Positions 44,006 to 53,529 are shown, numbered from the stretch's first letter. The stretch: 64,000 nucleotides of DNA from Cytobacillus stercorigallinarum (GCF_014836495.1 NZ_JACSQT010000002.1:248001-312000); one strand, 5' to 3'. A program made the numbers and translations. The notes: generated by a model not told the origin, from the letters alone.

Positions 44006-45367
44006 TTATTTTTCAATAACTACTTTGCGAAAGATCATTTGATAGCTAAAAGCAAGTACGAGGATACTAGCAAGCATAAAGTAGACACGCTCATACTGAA
44101 TATATAGTGGCAATTCCTTCTGAAGATTCATTAATAACCCACATAATGTCACTCCAATTCCTCCACCAATAAATTGAAGTAGTTGTAACAACCCCATTCC
44201 TGCACTATTCATTTCAACTGATAATAGATAAGCTGTCTCATTAGCTACGCTGCTATTCAACATTGAAAAACCGATACTTGCAAAAATGTAAGCACCCATA
44301 ATAGAGTACGGATTGTAAGCTGCTAAAAAAGCAAACAGTAATGAGGCGAGCAGTAACGTTAATTGGCCGAGAGAAATAAAACGCTTGCTTCCATATAAAT
44401 CAATCAACTTACCAATATAGGGGCCAGCAAACATAGCGATAATGGCACCTGGAAATATCAATAGTCCCATAACGATTGGATCTTTATGATGTAAATCCCC
44501 TAAAATGAGTGGCATCATAAATAAATTAGAAAAATGAAAAATAAAGCCTGATAAGCCAATGATTAATAATCGAATATAGTCCTTATTTAATAATAATTGC
44601 GGGAAAATAAATGGCTGTTTCTGTTTCCACAAATAGAACAATGTAATGATTGCTAAACCTACAAATACGGCGCAGAACAAAAATGATGTTTGAGAGATAG
44701 TTAAAAGGGCGGCAATGGTTGTACAACTAGTAAGCAAGCAGCCATATATATCAAAGCTACCTTCCCTACTTTCATTTTTCGGAGACAATTGCATCAAAAT
44801 AGGCAAAAAGCCAAGAACCATTAGCGGTATAAGAAACAAGTAATTCCAGCCAAAGAATTGTGTTGCTATCCCGCCTACTACTGGACCTAAACCAAAGCCT
44901 AATGCTGCACCGGAACCAATCATGGCAATTGATTTTGCTCGTTGTGATATCGGCACAAATTTACTAGCAATGATCATAGATAATCCTGGAACTGCTCCAG
45001 CACCAACCGCTTGGAAGATTCGTGCAAATAAAAGGATAATAACATTTTCAGCAAAAAATCCAACCAGCGATGAACATATAAATATAGTAAGTCCAATTAG
45101 GAGCAGTTTTTTTATAGAAATATAATCAGATAATCTACTAAATGTGAGAGTGAAAATGGCAAAAGCTACTGAGTATCCAGAAACCATCCACGAACCGATA
45201 ATAGGCGTAATATTTAAATCTGTTATGATATTTGGTAAGGCAATATTAAACATTGTTGTGTTCATAACGACAAATCAACTACAAAAACAGAGTGCTAAAA
45301 TTAACTTTTTATATTGTGGGTTTTCTTGCTTTTGAGCGCTCGTTCGAGCATAAGATACAACGACCAT
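44006..45367 (-). pseudogene. MFS drug exporter gene (DHA2/TetA(L)-like) with an in-frame TGA
   Basis: An ATG at 45367 preceded by a GGGGGTG site opens a frame (MVVVSYARTSAQKQ to LILALCFCS) that meets a TGA at 45275-45277, codon 31, inside the first membrane helix. The same frame then continues without a break from FVVMNTTMFNIALPNI to the stop at 44006, with a full MFS body of 13-14 helices (motif A region GYSVAFAIFTLTFSRLSDYISIKKL and the motif C region GAALGFGLGPVVGG). So either the first helix is lost by a nonsense change, or translation restarts at the ATG at 45265. That internal ATG has no ribosome site. Confidence 0.75.
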
Positions 45368-45781
45368 GCCTTTTCACCCCCTTTTTATTATTTTCTGATT
45401 ATTAATAATTATACAATAATTAAACTTTGATTCCTATTATTCCGCTTTTCGAAAGGAAACAAGAGACAATTTTTTTGGCTTGAGGTTCTTGTTAGGAGTT
45501 TTTGAACTTAAGTTAACTCAGCTAACCTTGTTTTCATTTTTATTTTTTCGTTCTGAGTGACGCACTTATCTTTTCTGTTCTGCTCTCATCTCTATTTTTT
45601 GCTTTCGTATCAGTACTTCCTTTTTGTAAATAAAGTGACAATAAACAAACACACCTATTCGCCCGAAGGTACTATGAATAGTTCATAACCGCTCGGCAAA
45701 AAAGTATTTGAAACGAAGTGATGTGATTCAATTGGTTACATAAAAAGGACTCTCTTATCAATGAAGAGAGTCCAAAATTAC
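45368..45781. other. 414-bp spacer before sbcC
   Basis: No gene was recognised. It contains the 5' region of the MFS gene and the sbcC terminator at its right end. Confidence 0.4.
45747..45773 (-). terminator. Terminator after sbcC
   Basis: A perfect 10-bp stem, GGACTCTCTT with its complement (45747-45756, 45764-45773), 7-nt loop, then TTTTTA on the minus strand, 8 nt past the sbcC stop. Confidence 0.88.
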
Positions 45782-48700
45782 TTATGTTGTAAAAATAAAC
45801 TTAGTTGTACTGCCCCCTTTGGATGACTCTACCTCTAGGCGTGCATCCATTCTTTCCTTCAACTCGGGAACATGGGAAATGATACCAACTAGTCTTCCGC
45901 TACTCTGGATTTCGATGAGTGATTCAATCGCTTGTTCTAATGATTCAGGATCAAGTGTACCAAAACCTTCATCAATAAACATCGTTTCCATCGAAACGCC
46001 ACCTGCATGTGATTGAACTACATCAGCAAGACCTAATGCTAGAGCAAGAGAAGCCTTAAAGCTCTCCCCACCTGATAATGTTTTAACATGTCTTTCCTGT
46101 CCCGTGTACTGGTCAAATACAAGTAGTTCTAACCCACTTTGTACATTCCCTTTGGAACGATCCGTTTTTCTCGTTAATTCATATCTTCCGTTCGTCATTT
46201 TATATAAACGTAAATTGGCTTGAATAAGAATATCATCTAAGAAAGCCGCTAAAACAAAACGCTCAAACGTCAATCTATACGTATTTTGTCCTTTCGAAAT
46301 ATCAGATAAATGACCAATGAGGCGATAACGTTCTTCTAGACCAGCAATTTCTTCATGGATACTTTCTAAAAGTGTATATGCCTTTTCATTATCTCTTTTT
46401 TTATACATAAGTTGATTGTATTGCTCATTTTCAAATTGAATCTTATCAACGAGTTCGTTTAATTTCAATTCAATTTGCTCAAGGTCTGGTTTCATTACAT
46501 CTCTTAATTGATTCGTCAACTCATTTAAGCGGTCATTAACCGAACGAAATTCTTCACGATACGAGCGGATCTCTTGAGCGATTTGTTCACGCAGCTCTTC
46601 TGAAATCTGTGCATTGGCATATTCACTATAGCTTTGAAAGCCTTGTTCATGCATTCGATTAACAAAGTCCGTTCTTTCCTGATCTAATTGTCCTTGTAAG
46701 TGGTCATATTGTTGAGTGAATGTTTCATACCGCGATTTCAAAATGGTTAATTGTTTAGTAACTTTTTCTTTCTGTTCTTCTGCAAACTTTAATTGCTCTT
46801 TTAATGTCTGCAATTGTTCCTGTTTATTTTGTAAAGCCATTTTGTATTGTGGTAAAGAACGCAAGTCTTCAGGAATAATCTTAATCAACCTTTGCAGTGA
46901 AGTATGATGTTTTATATATTCATTGTTTAAATCGAGGATAGATTGGTTAAGCGTAGCTGTTTTTTCTGCATACTGAATTTCCTCTTCTTCTAACACTATG
47001 ATTTTTTCTTGACATTCCTTCAACCTGGATTTTTCTTTTTCTAGTTGATTTTTCCGTTGCATTTTTTTTCTTTCGTTTTCTTCCACTTCTGCTAAAACTT
47101 CTTTGGCATTTTCTAATGTGAGAAGGGGTAAATGCTCTGATTGTATTTCTCGCAATAATTTCGCAATTGATTTTTCGATAAATTCAAGTTTAGATTGTAC
47201 TTGGTAGTATGCTTGCTCAGCCGCTATTTTTTCCTTTTCAATGTCTAATACTTGATGTTTAGCTGCATTTAAATCCTCTTCAGTTGGAATGGTTTCATGA
47301 CCATTGGCAATTGACGGATGATGAGTAGAACCACAAACAAGACATGGTTCTCCTTGTTGAAGCTGCCTTGCTAGAATACTTGCTTGCCCTTCTATCAACT
47401 TTTTCTCGAGTTCGTCCTGAAGTGATTTACTATCATTCAGGCGAGCAATCGCATTTTGTAGATATTTGTCCTTTTCTTTATAAGTTTCCTTTTCAATCAC
47501 TAATTCACTCTCTAATTGTATAAGTGATTGTATTTGTTTGCTTTCGTATTTTAGTTGATGAAGATGTTGTTCTATTGATAGCATATGCTCTTGGCTTTTC
47601 TCAAGCTCTAGCTTCTCTGCTTTTACTTTCTTTAATTCCTGCTGTAAATGATCAAGTTTTTGTTGGTTTTTCTCTATCTCGTTCTTTTTGCTTGTCATTG
47701 CATGATCTAAAAAAGAGACCTTTTGCTCTGTGTCAGCAAAAATTTGTATATCATCATGTAAATTTTTTAATGACAACCACTCCGATTCTACTGTTTCTCT
47801 TTCTTTCTCACGGAGCAATTCCTTTTCTAATGCTTTATTTGCATACAGTAGCCGTTCCTGCTGAATTTTTTCTTCACTTTGGACTGATTGCATTTGCTCG
47901 GAAATATGATTAATTTCTTTTTTTAGACGATGGCAATGTTGTTCCTGTTCGAATAAGACAGCTGCCTTGTACGCCGATGATAAATCTTTCTCTTTCTTCG
48001 ACATTATTTTCTCATTATCTTTTAGCTGTTCATACCTTTCCGTTAATCTTTCCTTTAATGTGAACTGTTCAATCAACCGATTTCCTTCTATTTTCTTTTG
48101 CTGATATTCTAAACTAGTATTTTCAAGCTCTTTTATCTTTTTTGACCAGTCAATTATTTTCTCTTCCATTAGTGCCAATTCTTCTGATAAAAGTTTCACA
48201 AACTGATGATGATTGATAGACTGGAACTGATCCTCATCTAGTATTCTCTGTAACTCTTGATTCATAACTGCATGAATTTGCTGAGCGGTTCTCTGCTTTT
48301 GCTCGATTTTCGCTTCCACATTTTTTCGCAGTTCAGCTGCTTCATCTTTTAATCTTTCTTCTATTCTTTTATATATCTCTGTATGAAATAGTTTTTGCAG
48401 AATGACTTCCTTTTCTTTACTATCTGATGTGAGTAACTTTCGGAACTCTCCTTGTGGAATCATCAATATTTGCCTGAATTGATTGCTATCAATAAGCATG
48501 ATTTCTTTAATTTTCTCATCTACATCGCGCACATTCGCAGCTAATTGCTGTTGTGTACCATCTTTAGCAATCGAATATAATTCTGCCTTTGCTCCAACGG
48601 TTGTGAAGCCATCCCCTCTCTTTTTTTTCTTCAACTGCTGAGGGGAGCGAACAATATAGAATTGTTTCTCTTTGATTGTGAATGTGAGCGATACTTCCGT

Positions 48701-48928
48701 TATCAATTCTTCTTCTGCAAACTGACTACGTAAGTCTGCACCCATGCGATCTTCCCCACTTGCTTTACCATAAATGGCAAAGGTTATACCGTCAAAAATA
48801 GTTGTTTTTCCCGCTCCTGTTTTTCCGGATATAACAAACATTGAACGACCGCCTAATTGAGTAAAGTCAATCTTTTCTTTCCCCGCATATGGTCCAAACG
48901 CTTGCATTATTAGTAACTGTGGCTTCAT
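45782..48928 (-). CDS. sbcC: Exonuclease subunit SbcC
   Basis: 1048 residues. SMC-like ATPase: Walker A ISGKTGAGKTT near residue 35, two long coiled coils with the zinc-hook CLVCG near residues 527-531, the signature LSGGESFKASLALALGLA near residue 950, and Walker B MFIDEGFGTLD near residue 985. With SbcD it forms an ATP-dependent nuclease complex that opens hairpins and processes DNA ends. Start overlaps the sbcD stop by 4 bp. Full length for Bacillaceae SbcC. Confidence 0.96.
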   Translation of the reverse strand: MKPQLLIMQAFGPYAGKEKIDFTQLGGRSMFVISGKTGAGKTTIFDGITFAIYGKASGEDRMGADLRSQFAEEELITEVSLTFTIKEKQFYIVRSPQQLKKKKRGDGFTTVGAKAELYSIAKDGTQQQLAANVRDVDEKIKEIMLIDSNQFRQILMIPQGEFRKLLTSDSKEKEVILQKLFHTEIYKRIEERLKDEAAELRKNVEAKIEQKQRTAQQIHAVMNQELQRILDEDQFQSINHHQFVKLLSEELALMEEKIIDWSKKIKELENTSLEYQQKKIEGNRLIEQFTLKERLTERYEQLKDNEKIMSKKEKDLSSAYKAAVLFEQEQHCHRLKKEINHISEQMQSVQSEEKIQQERLLYANKALEKELLREKERETVESEWLSLKNLHDDIQIFADTEQKVSFLDHAMTSKKNEIEKNQQKLDHLQQELKKVKAEKLELEKSQEHMLSIEQHLHQLKYESKQIQSLIQLESELVIEKETYKEKDKYLQNAIARLNDSKSLQDELEKKLIEGQASILARQLQQGEPCLVCGSTHHPSIANGHETIPTEEDLNAAKHQVLDIEKEKIAAEQAYYQVQSKLEFIEKSIAKLLREIQSEHLPLLTLENAKEVLAEVEENERKKMQRKNQLEKEKSRLKECQEKIIVLEEEEIQYAEKTATLNQSILDLNNEYIKHHTSLQRLIKIIPEDLRSLPQYKMALQNKQEQLQTLKEQLKFAEEQKEKVTKQLTILKSRYETFTQQYDHLQGQLDQERTDFVNRMHEQGFQSYSEYANAQISEELREQIAQEIRSYREEFRSVNDRLNELTNQLRDVMKPDLEQIELKLNELVDKIQFENEQYNQLMYKKRDNEKAYTLLESIHEEIAGLEERYRLIGHLSDISKGQNTYRLTFERFVLAAFLDDILIQANLRLYKMTNGRYELTRKTDRSKGNVQSGLELLVFDQYTGQERHVKTLSGGESFKASLALALGLADVVQSHAGGVSMETMFIDEGFGTLDPESLEQAIESLIEIQSSGRLVGIISHVPELKERMDARLEVESSKGGSTTKFIFTT

Positions 48929-50070
48929 TGGCCAACTCCCTCCCTTCTCATTTTTTCTATTACATCAACGATAATATTTTGCTTCTCCTTAGTGAATTCA
49001 GCGGTTGTTACTTCTTGATAAAAATGCGTAAATAGCTCAAGTTCACTTTTTCTCTCATCGGTTAAAATATTTAAGTGAGTCTTCTTTTTCATATCCTGCA
49101 ACGTACGTTTTCGCTCTAAATGAAGAATATTTGGGTATATTTGCCGTAATTTGTTAATAGGATCAATCAATGCTCCATCATCTAATAGAGTAACTTTTAA
49201 ATAATCATCCTTTTTCTGTTCACTATAATAACCCTCATCTAATAACTCTTCTAAATAGCCCTCAATTTCTCTCATATCTCGGAGCGGCTTTAAACTTTTC
49301 CGCTCTAATTGAAAGGTACCATTTTCATTCATCTCAACAATTGAAACCGATTTTTGTTGTTTGGCCTCTGAGAAAGAATATTTCATCAGAGACCCAGCAT
49401 ATTTAATTTTGTCATGTGATATCGCATCTGGACTATGTAAATGTCCAAGAGCTGTGTAATTAAATAAATCGAAGTTACTGGCACTTACACAACCTGAACC
49501 ACCAACTGATAATATTCGCTCTGAATCTGTCGTTTCTCCTCCAAGTACGAATGCATGGCCAACGAGCACATTTGGCTCATTATGATTCATGTTCTTGTCT
49601 ATTTTTTCAATAATCGCTTTCATTGCTTCTTCATGAGAGCTAATTCGATCATCATTGAAAGCATATTTTACTAAACCTGGTTCGGCAAAAGGGACAAGAT
49701 GAAAATTCACTCCCTTAATATTCACACTTTCAACCGTGTCAGTCAGCTTTCCAGCTAAGTAAAAATTACTTTGTTGGTACCACGAACTGCCAAATGACAA
49801 TCGTTCTGCACTATCATGATTTCCGCCAATTGCCACAATGGGGACACCTAATTTTACATTGATTGTGAATAATACTTCATTTAATAATTCAACCGCAGCA
49901 ACTGGCGGGACAGATCGGTCATAAAGGTCACCTGCAATCACTAAACAATCTGGTTGTTCTTCTTCGACAAGCTTAACTAATTGCTTGAGCATATACCGTT
50001 GATCTTCTGTCATATAAACCCCATGAACAAGCTTGCCTAAATGCCAATCAGCTGTATGGATAAATTTCAT
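48925..50070 (-). CDS. sbcD: Exonuclease subunit SbcD
   Basis: 381 residues. Mre11-type calcineurin-like phosphoesterase: TADWHLGK, AGDLYDRS, GGNHDSAERLS, VGHAFV and LGHLHSPD give the metal ligands. C-terminal cap domain follows from about residue 270. Catalytic partner of SbcC. It is the first gene of the sbcDC operon. Confidence 0.96.
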   Translation of the reverse strand: MKFIHTADWHLGKLVHGVYMTEDQRYMLKQLVKLVEEEQPDCLVIAGDLYDRSVPPVAAVELLNEVLFTINVKLGVPIVAIGGNHDSAERLSFGSSWYQQSNFYLAGKLTDTVESVNIKGVNFHLVPFAEPGLVKYAFNDDRISSHEEAMKAIIEKIDKNMNHNEPNVLVGHAFVLGGETTDSERILSVGGSGCVSASNFDLFNYTALGHLHSPDAISHDKIKYAGSLMKYSFSEAKQQKSVSIVEMNENGTFQLERKSLKPLRDMREIEGYLEELLDEGYYSEQKKDDYLKVTLLDDGALIDPINKLRQIYPNILHLERKRTLQDMKKKTHLNILTDERKSELELFTHFYQEVTTAEFTKEKQNIIVDVIEKMRREGVGQ

Positions 50071-50234
50071 TTATTTTCCCTCTCTTCTATGTATCTATGT
50101 TTAGCTACTGAAACCTTCATTAAATACTGGATTTTAGATTGCTTTTCTCCACATTGTGATTGTACCTTCAATATTTATAAATCTTAATGTCGAACTTCTA
50201 TAGGTAACCGAATGCTTCGGTACATTGGTAATAG

Positions 50235-50272
50235 TCATCAATACAGCATGCTACGCGAGGCATGATTGATGA
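50235..50272. repeat. Inverted repeat at the end of the LysR remnant
   Basis: Arms TCATCAAT (50235-50242) and ATTGATGA (50265-50272) with an inner CATG pair. It lies just past the last recognisable LysR segment; a smaller ACCGAA/TTCGGT hairpin lies at 50207-50221. Confidence 0.4.
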
Positions 50273-50274
50273 TA

Positions 50275-50629
50275 TATGTTAGTCCATCACGAATCGGTAA
50301 TTTGTAACTTTTGGTACTTCCAATTTATTTAATAGAATAAAAGATTCGCTCTCAAATTGGAACAATGGATGATTACACGCAACGACAACATATTGTGCCT
50401 GTCTCCATAAACGTAATAATGCCCATGCTTCTGCTGATTTTATTTGTAATGGGTAAAACCAATATCCATTTGATTTTGCTCGAGTTTTTTAACAATATAA
50501 CTTTTATTAAATGATCAAATTGTAGATGAATATCCTAATGATGATATTTGTTGGCTAAGTAATAAATATTGCCGCAACCAAAACAATTCAGCTCTAGCTA
50601 CGGTAATAAATGTCTTGAGTTTCCTTCAT
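50275..50629 (-). pseudogene. Decayed LysR-family regulator gene
   Basis: On the minus strand, in shifting frames: LKTFITVARAE (typical LysR helix 1 region), LLLSQQISSLGYS, VKKLEQNQMDIGFTH (effector-domain entry) and AEAWALLRLWRQAQYVVVACNHPLF, ending in VPKVTNYRFVMD. The pieces are in LysR order but span only about 355 bp against the usual 870, with at least three frameshifts or stops. It is a deletion- and frameshift-damaged remnant. Confidence 0.65.
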
Positions 50630-51098
50630 GCCATAGCACGAAACCACTTTTCTCTCCATTTTATCACAAATAATCTTGTATTATTACAAGCTATACCTTA
50701 CTACCTTTTTCCTATTACATGATTACTTTTTTCTATTTCAGTTCTCGGAAAAATTCATCTAGCATGAAAACAAATAAAGGAATACAAAGACTAGAGCGAG
50801 CATTAATACAATTAGATGTCATTATTTCATTAGTAAAGTATGTAAACAGAAAAATGAACTGATCCAAACTGATAAGAAAATTGGTCACTTAAACTGTTAA
50901 TGGCTAGAACGTGGGATGGTACAGAGCTGGTCTTTTATGATCTGTATTATCCAAATGATGGATGAGTTGTCTTCATTCATGGATGTTAACATTCTTTCTG
51001 AAGGCTGTTTTCGTAAACTTTGTTGTTTTTGGTTATGGTTATTTTTGTAAACTAAGAACAATTGTTCTATAATAAAAATAAATATGGAGGTGTGATTT
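50630..51098. other. 470-bp stretch without an intact gene
   Basis: A few short plus-strand frames (for example a 32-codon frame from 50764 and MARTWDGTELVFYDLYY near 50901) lack ribosome sites. They may be decayed sequence. Nothing firm was recognised. Confidence 0.4.
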
Positions 51099-51290
51099 AT
51101 GAGACCTAACCTTACGAAAGATATTAGTGTAGAAAGTTTTAAAGATTTCTATTGGTTAAAGGAAGAATTACAATCTTTTTGTCGAGAAAACGGAATAAGT
51201 GCTTCTGGTTCAAAAATAGAAATTTCCAGTAGGATTGAAATATTTCTTCGGACAGGAGAGATAAAAAACCTCTCAGAAAATCAAAAGTGA
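51099..51290 (+). CDS. SAP-domain protein, N-terminal part (0 frame)
   Basis: 63 residues: a short lead (MRPNLTKDISVESF) and a SAP-like helix-extended-helix domain (KEELQSFCRENGISASGSKIEISSRI) of the kind used to bind nucleic acid. TGGAGGTG precedes the ATG. In related bacilli, as far as I recall, this domain continues in the same polypeptide into the DUF6434 region now encoded in the -1 frame (51287-51667). The end of this frame overlaps the next by GTGA and carries A AAA AAC at 51263-51269. Confidence 0.75.
   Translation: MRPNLTKDISVESFKDFYWLKEELQSFCRENGISASGSKIEISSRIEIFLRTGEIKNLSENQK
51263..51269 (+). promoter_or_regulatory. A AAA AAC slippery heptamer (possible -1 frameshift site)
   Basis: Read in the frame of the SAP gene (codons ATA AAA AAC) this is the classical X XXY YYZ heptamer. 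A -1 slip would give EIKN followed by PLRKSKVNKK and then the DUF6434 frame. The same run of six A is also a simple indel hot spot. Confidence 0.5.
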
Positions 51291-51667
51291 ATAAGAAGAT
51301 GGAACCTCAAGTAGATTTAAGTTTTGATACAGTTATTACGGAAAACCATCGTTGTAGTCAAAATGTTAGAGCGTTTTTTAAGACAATTATCCCGAAATTT
51401 CATTTTTCCACCTATATCCAAAATTATTTTAAAAACAATGTTGGAAAAACGTATCGTGATGTTGTAAACGCTTGGTATGAGGAGGAAGAACGAAAAAAAG
51501 ACCCTTCGTATACGAAAAACATTGCACCTCAATTTGAATACAACCTTTTCATTCGTGACTTTTTTGCTGACCCAGAAAACCAAGGGAAAAGTCGTGAAGA
51601 AGCAATTGAAGCCTGGTATGAAACGAAGAAACTTCCTGGAAGCAATAAATATATATCTAATAATTAG
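51287..51667 (+). CDS. DUF6434-type protein, C-terminal part (-1 frame)
   Basis: 126 residues from a GTG at 51287 that overlaps the preceding stop. Contains two similar helical units: VRAFFKTIIPKFHFSTYIQNYF with TYRDVVNAWYEEEERKKDPSY, and FEYNLFIRDFFADPENQGK with SREEAIEAWYETKK, as in DUF6434. No ribosome site precedes the GTG other than through coupling. It is most naturally the C-terminal part of the SAP protein. Confidence 0.7.
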   Translation: MNKKMEPQVDLSFDTVITENHRCSQNVRAFFKTIIPKFHFSTYIQNYFKNNVGKTYRDVVNAWYEEEERKKDPSYTKNIAPQFEYNLFIRDFFADPENQGKSREEAIEAWYETKKLPGSNKYISNN

Positions 51668-52143
51668 TTAAGCACTTCTCAACATTTTTACTGTGATGTG
51701 ATTTAACTTTCGACAAACAGAAACAAGTATTTGTTTTCCTTTTTCAAGCCAACTGAACCAATAAAGTTAAGTTGGCTAATATTTAGTAGCCAAACCCTGG
51801 AACCGCACCATCCAACCTTTTAGATGGCTATCTTGTTAAATGTGATAGATACCCTTCTTTAAATGTGTACTGATAAAGAAAATAATGAGTCCTGTGGATC
51901 AAGAACAACCTAAAAAGATACATATATAAAATTAAGTATGGTGGAAAAACTTTGCAAAGAAGTAACACAAGAGATTATTGATTAATGAGGGAATGTGGAG
52001 AGAGTTTCAAGCATCACCCGTACCTACTTTTGATATGGCACATCTTAATGAATGTAGCTCGGCGTCCCATTAAGTGAAAAAGAGCAACTATTATCTTCAT
52101 ATATAAAAACAGCCTAACATATGTTAGGCTGTTGATTATCGAA
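51668..52143. other. 476-bp spacer with a possible decayed fragment
   Basis: Around 51935-52070 plus-strand frames read MVEKLCKEVTQEIID and, after a shift, NEGMWREFQASPVPTFDMAHLNE, which look like pieces of one lost protein. The family was not recognised. The cold-shock terminator lies at the right end. Confidence 0.35.
52108..52133 (-). terminator. Terminator after the cold-shock gene
   Basis: A perfect 26-bp palindrome (13-bp arms, 52108-52120 with 52121-52133) followed on the minus strand by TTTTATAT, 10 nt past the stop. Confidence 0.8.
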
Positions 52144-52344
52144 TTATAATTTATTAACGTTAGCCGCTTGAGGTCCACGAGCACCTTCAACAACTTCGAA
52201 AGAAACTTCTTGACCTTCATCTAGTGATTTGAATCCTTCAGATTGGATTGCAGAAAAATGTACGAATACATCATTTCCGTCTTCGCCTTCAATAAATCCA
52301 AAACCTTTTTCTGCGTTAAACCATTTTACTTTACCGTTTTTCAT
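52144..52344 (-). CDS. Major cold-shock protein
   Basis: 66 residues; a single cold-shock domain with RNP1 KGFGFIEG and RNP2 VFVHFSAI. It binds single-stranded RNA and DNA as a chaperone. The AAGGAGG site lies 9 nt before the ATG. A strong promoter 125 nt upstream gives the long leader expected for temperature-regulated csp genes. Confidence 0.96.
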   Translation of the reverse strand: MKNGKVKWFNAEKGFGFIEGEDGNDVFVHFSAIQSEGFKSLDEGQEVSFEVVEGARGPQAANVNKL

Positions 52345-52361
52345 AACAAAAAATCCTCCTT

Positions 52362-52381
52362 ATGGTTGAAGAAACAACCAT
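52362..52381 (-). promoter_or_regulatory. Hairpin next to the cold-shock ribosome site
   Basis: Arms ATGGTTG and CAACCAT (7 bp, 6-nt loop) end one nucleotide before the AAGGAGG site, so folding of the leader could control access to it. Confidence 0.5.
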
Positions 52382-52476
52382 ATAAAAATTCACCTTTAAT
52401 CATCGTACTTACAAAGACCTATCCAATCCTAGGAAAAGCTTTCTTCATATATCACTAATGAGTAACGGTTAAATTA

Positions 52477-52505
52477 AATTTAGCATCTATCCCCATCACT
52501 GTCAA
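52477..52505 (-). promoter_or_regulatory. Sigma-A promoter of the cold-shock gene
   Basis: Minus-strand TTGACA (52500-52505) and TAAATT (52477-52482) with 17-bp spacing. Predicted leader is about 125 nt. Confidence 0.65.
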
Positions 52506-52517
52506 CAAATTACGCTC

Positions 52518-52655
52518 TTATTCTTTTAGCTTTTCGGGCAAGCTTTGAATCGATTGAACAACTACATCTAACTTCGCCTCAATGCGATAAAGTAAAAACA
52601 ATGTCACAATGATAGGAAAGCCGACTTCACTGATCATTTTAACAAGCTCACTCAC
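52518..52655 (-). CDS. yvrJ: YvrJ-family small membrane protein
   Basis: 45 residues: one hydrophobic helix (VGFPIIVTLFLLYRI) followed by an amphipathic tail (LDVVVQSIQSLPEKLKE). This is the usual form of the YvrJ family. Start: GTG at 52655, 7 nt after GGGAGGGG. It lies downstream of DUF1659 and DUF2922 genes, its standard companions, though a hairpin separates them. Confidence 0.8.
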   Translation of the reverse strand: MSELVKMISEVGFPIIVTLFLLYRIEAKLDVVVQSIQSLPEKLKE

Positions 52656-52706
52656 ATATTCCCCTCCCAAATATAACGTAATAATAAATAGAAGATCAAT
52701 TAAAAA

Positions 52707-52741
52707 GTGAACCTCTTCCCTTGCAAGAGGTAGAGGTTCAC
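52707..52741 (-). terminator. Terminator after the DUF2922 gene
   Basis: Arms GTGAACCTCT (52707-52716) and AGAGGTTCAC (52732-52741), followed on the minus strand by TTTTTAATT. Confidence 0.75.
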
Positions 52742-52774
52742 CTAAAAATGCAGCTTGGTAACAATCAACCGATA

Positions 52775-52993
52775 TTACTCTAACTCATAATCGGTAACGG
52801 TTCTTTCTACAAGTCTTGCACCTTTAACATTAGTAAGCTTTCCTTTTGTAGATTGAACCGCCTCTGAAGCAATCATTTCTTCCATTACCGAAATGACCTC
52901 AGCGATGTCTATTGGTTCTTTAGGGTCATCAACCGAAATGGTCGAAACACTTCCATCTGACGTTCCAAAGGTTAACTCTAACTTTTTAGTCAT
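52775..52993 (-). CDS. DUF2922-family protein
   Basis: 72 residues. MTKKLELTFGT followed by STISVDDPKEPIDIAEVISVMEEMI and VKGARLVERTVTDYELE match DUF2922, a small protein of unknown function found across Bacillaceae. It lies 23 bp downstream of the DUF1659 gene. AGGGGAG precedes the ATG. Confidence 0.85.
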   Translation of the reverse strand: MTKKLELTFGTSDGSVSTISVDDPKEPIDIAEVISVMEEMIASEAVQSTKGKLTNVKGARLVERTVTDYELE

Positions 52994-53016
52994 TTTTTAT
53001 TCTCCCCTTTAAAATA

Positions 53017-53238
53017 TTATGATTGTAAAATATCATGGTTGTCATTTCGTTGGATGGAAACAAGTGGTGATTGTGCCAACGATCCATACGCCTCGGCAAA
53101 TCGATACAATTGATCAGCGGTAGCTTCTGCCATCACATGACTAAAAGTTTTTACCTTATACTCCACTTCCCCCTTTTCATTCACACCTGTCTCAAAACTT
53201 AATCGAAGCTTTGAATCAACTAAAATAGTTTGTGCCAT
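53017..53238 (-). CDS. DUF1659-family protein
   Basis: 73 residues. LRLSFETGVNEKGEVEYKVKTFSHV is the hallmark of DUF1659. Function unknown; always near DUF2922 and YvrJ in the genomes I recall. GGGGGGAGAG precedes the ATG. First gene of the unit. Confidence 0.85.
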   Translation of the reverse strand: MAQTILVDSKLRLSFETGVNEKGEVEYKVKTFSHVMAEATADQLYRFAEAYGSLAQSPLVSIQRNDNHDILQS

Positions 53239-53529
53239 ATTCTCTCCCCCCTTTCATTCCTTATATACAAGTGGAAAGGTAAAAGAGACAGGCTATCATG
53301 AGAAATAATCAAATTAGGCTACTCAAAAGATGCTTTCATTGATGAAAATTTTGAGATTATTCATCACTATCTCACACAACAGAAAACCTAAAATAAGCAT
53401 TTATTTATTACTATTTCTAGTATTCTACGAAAAATAATACTTTTCTCCTTCTAAACATAGTGCAAGCGAACAAGCAATCTTATGCGGTTTTCATAAAATA
53501 TTTAATAGCCGGAATAAGGAGGTGTTGAC

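Noticed and set aside
51935-52070. Possible gene fragments (MVEKLCKEVTQEIID; NEGMWREFQASPVPTFD)
   Set aside because: They read like protein but no family could be recognised and no complete frame exists, so no pseudogene is claimed.
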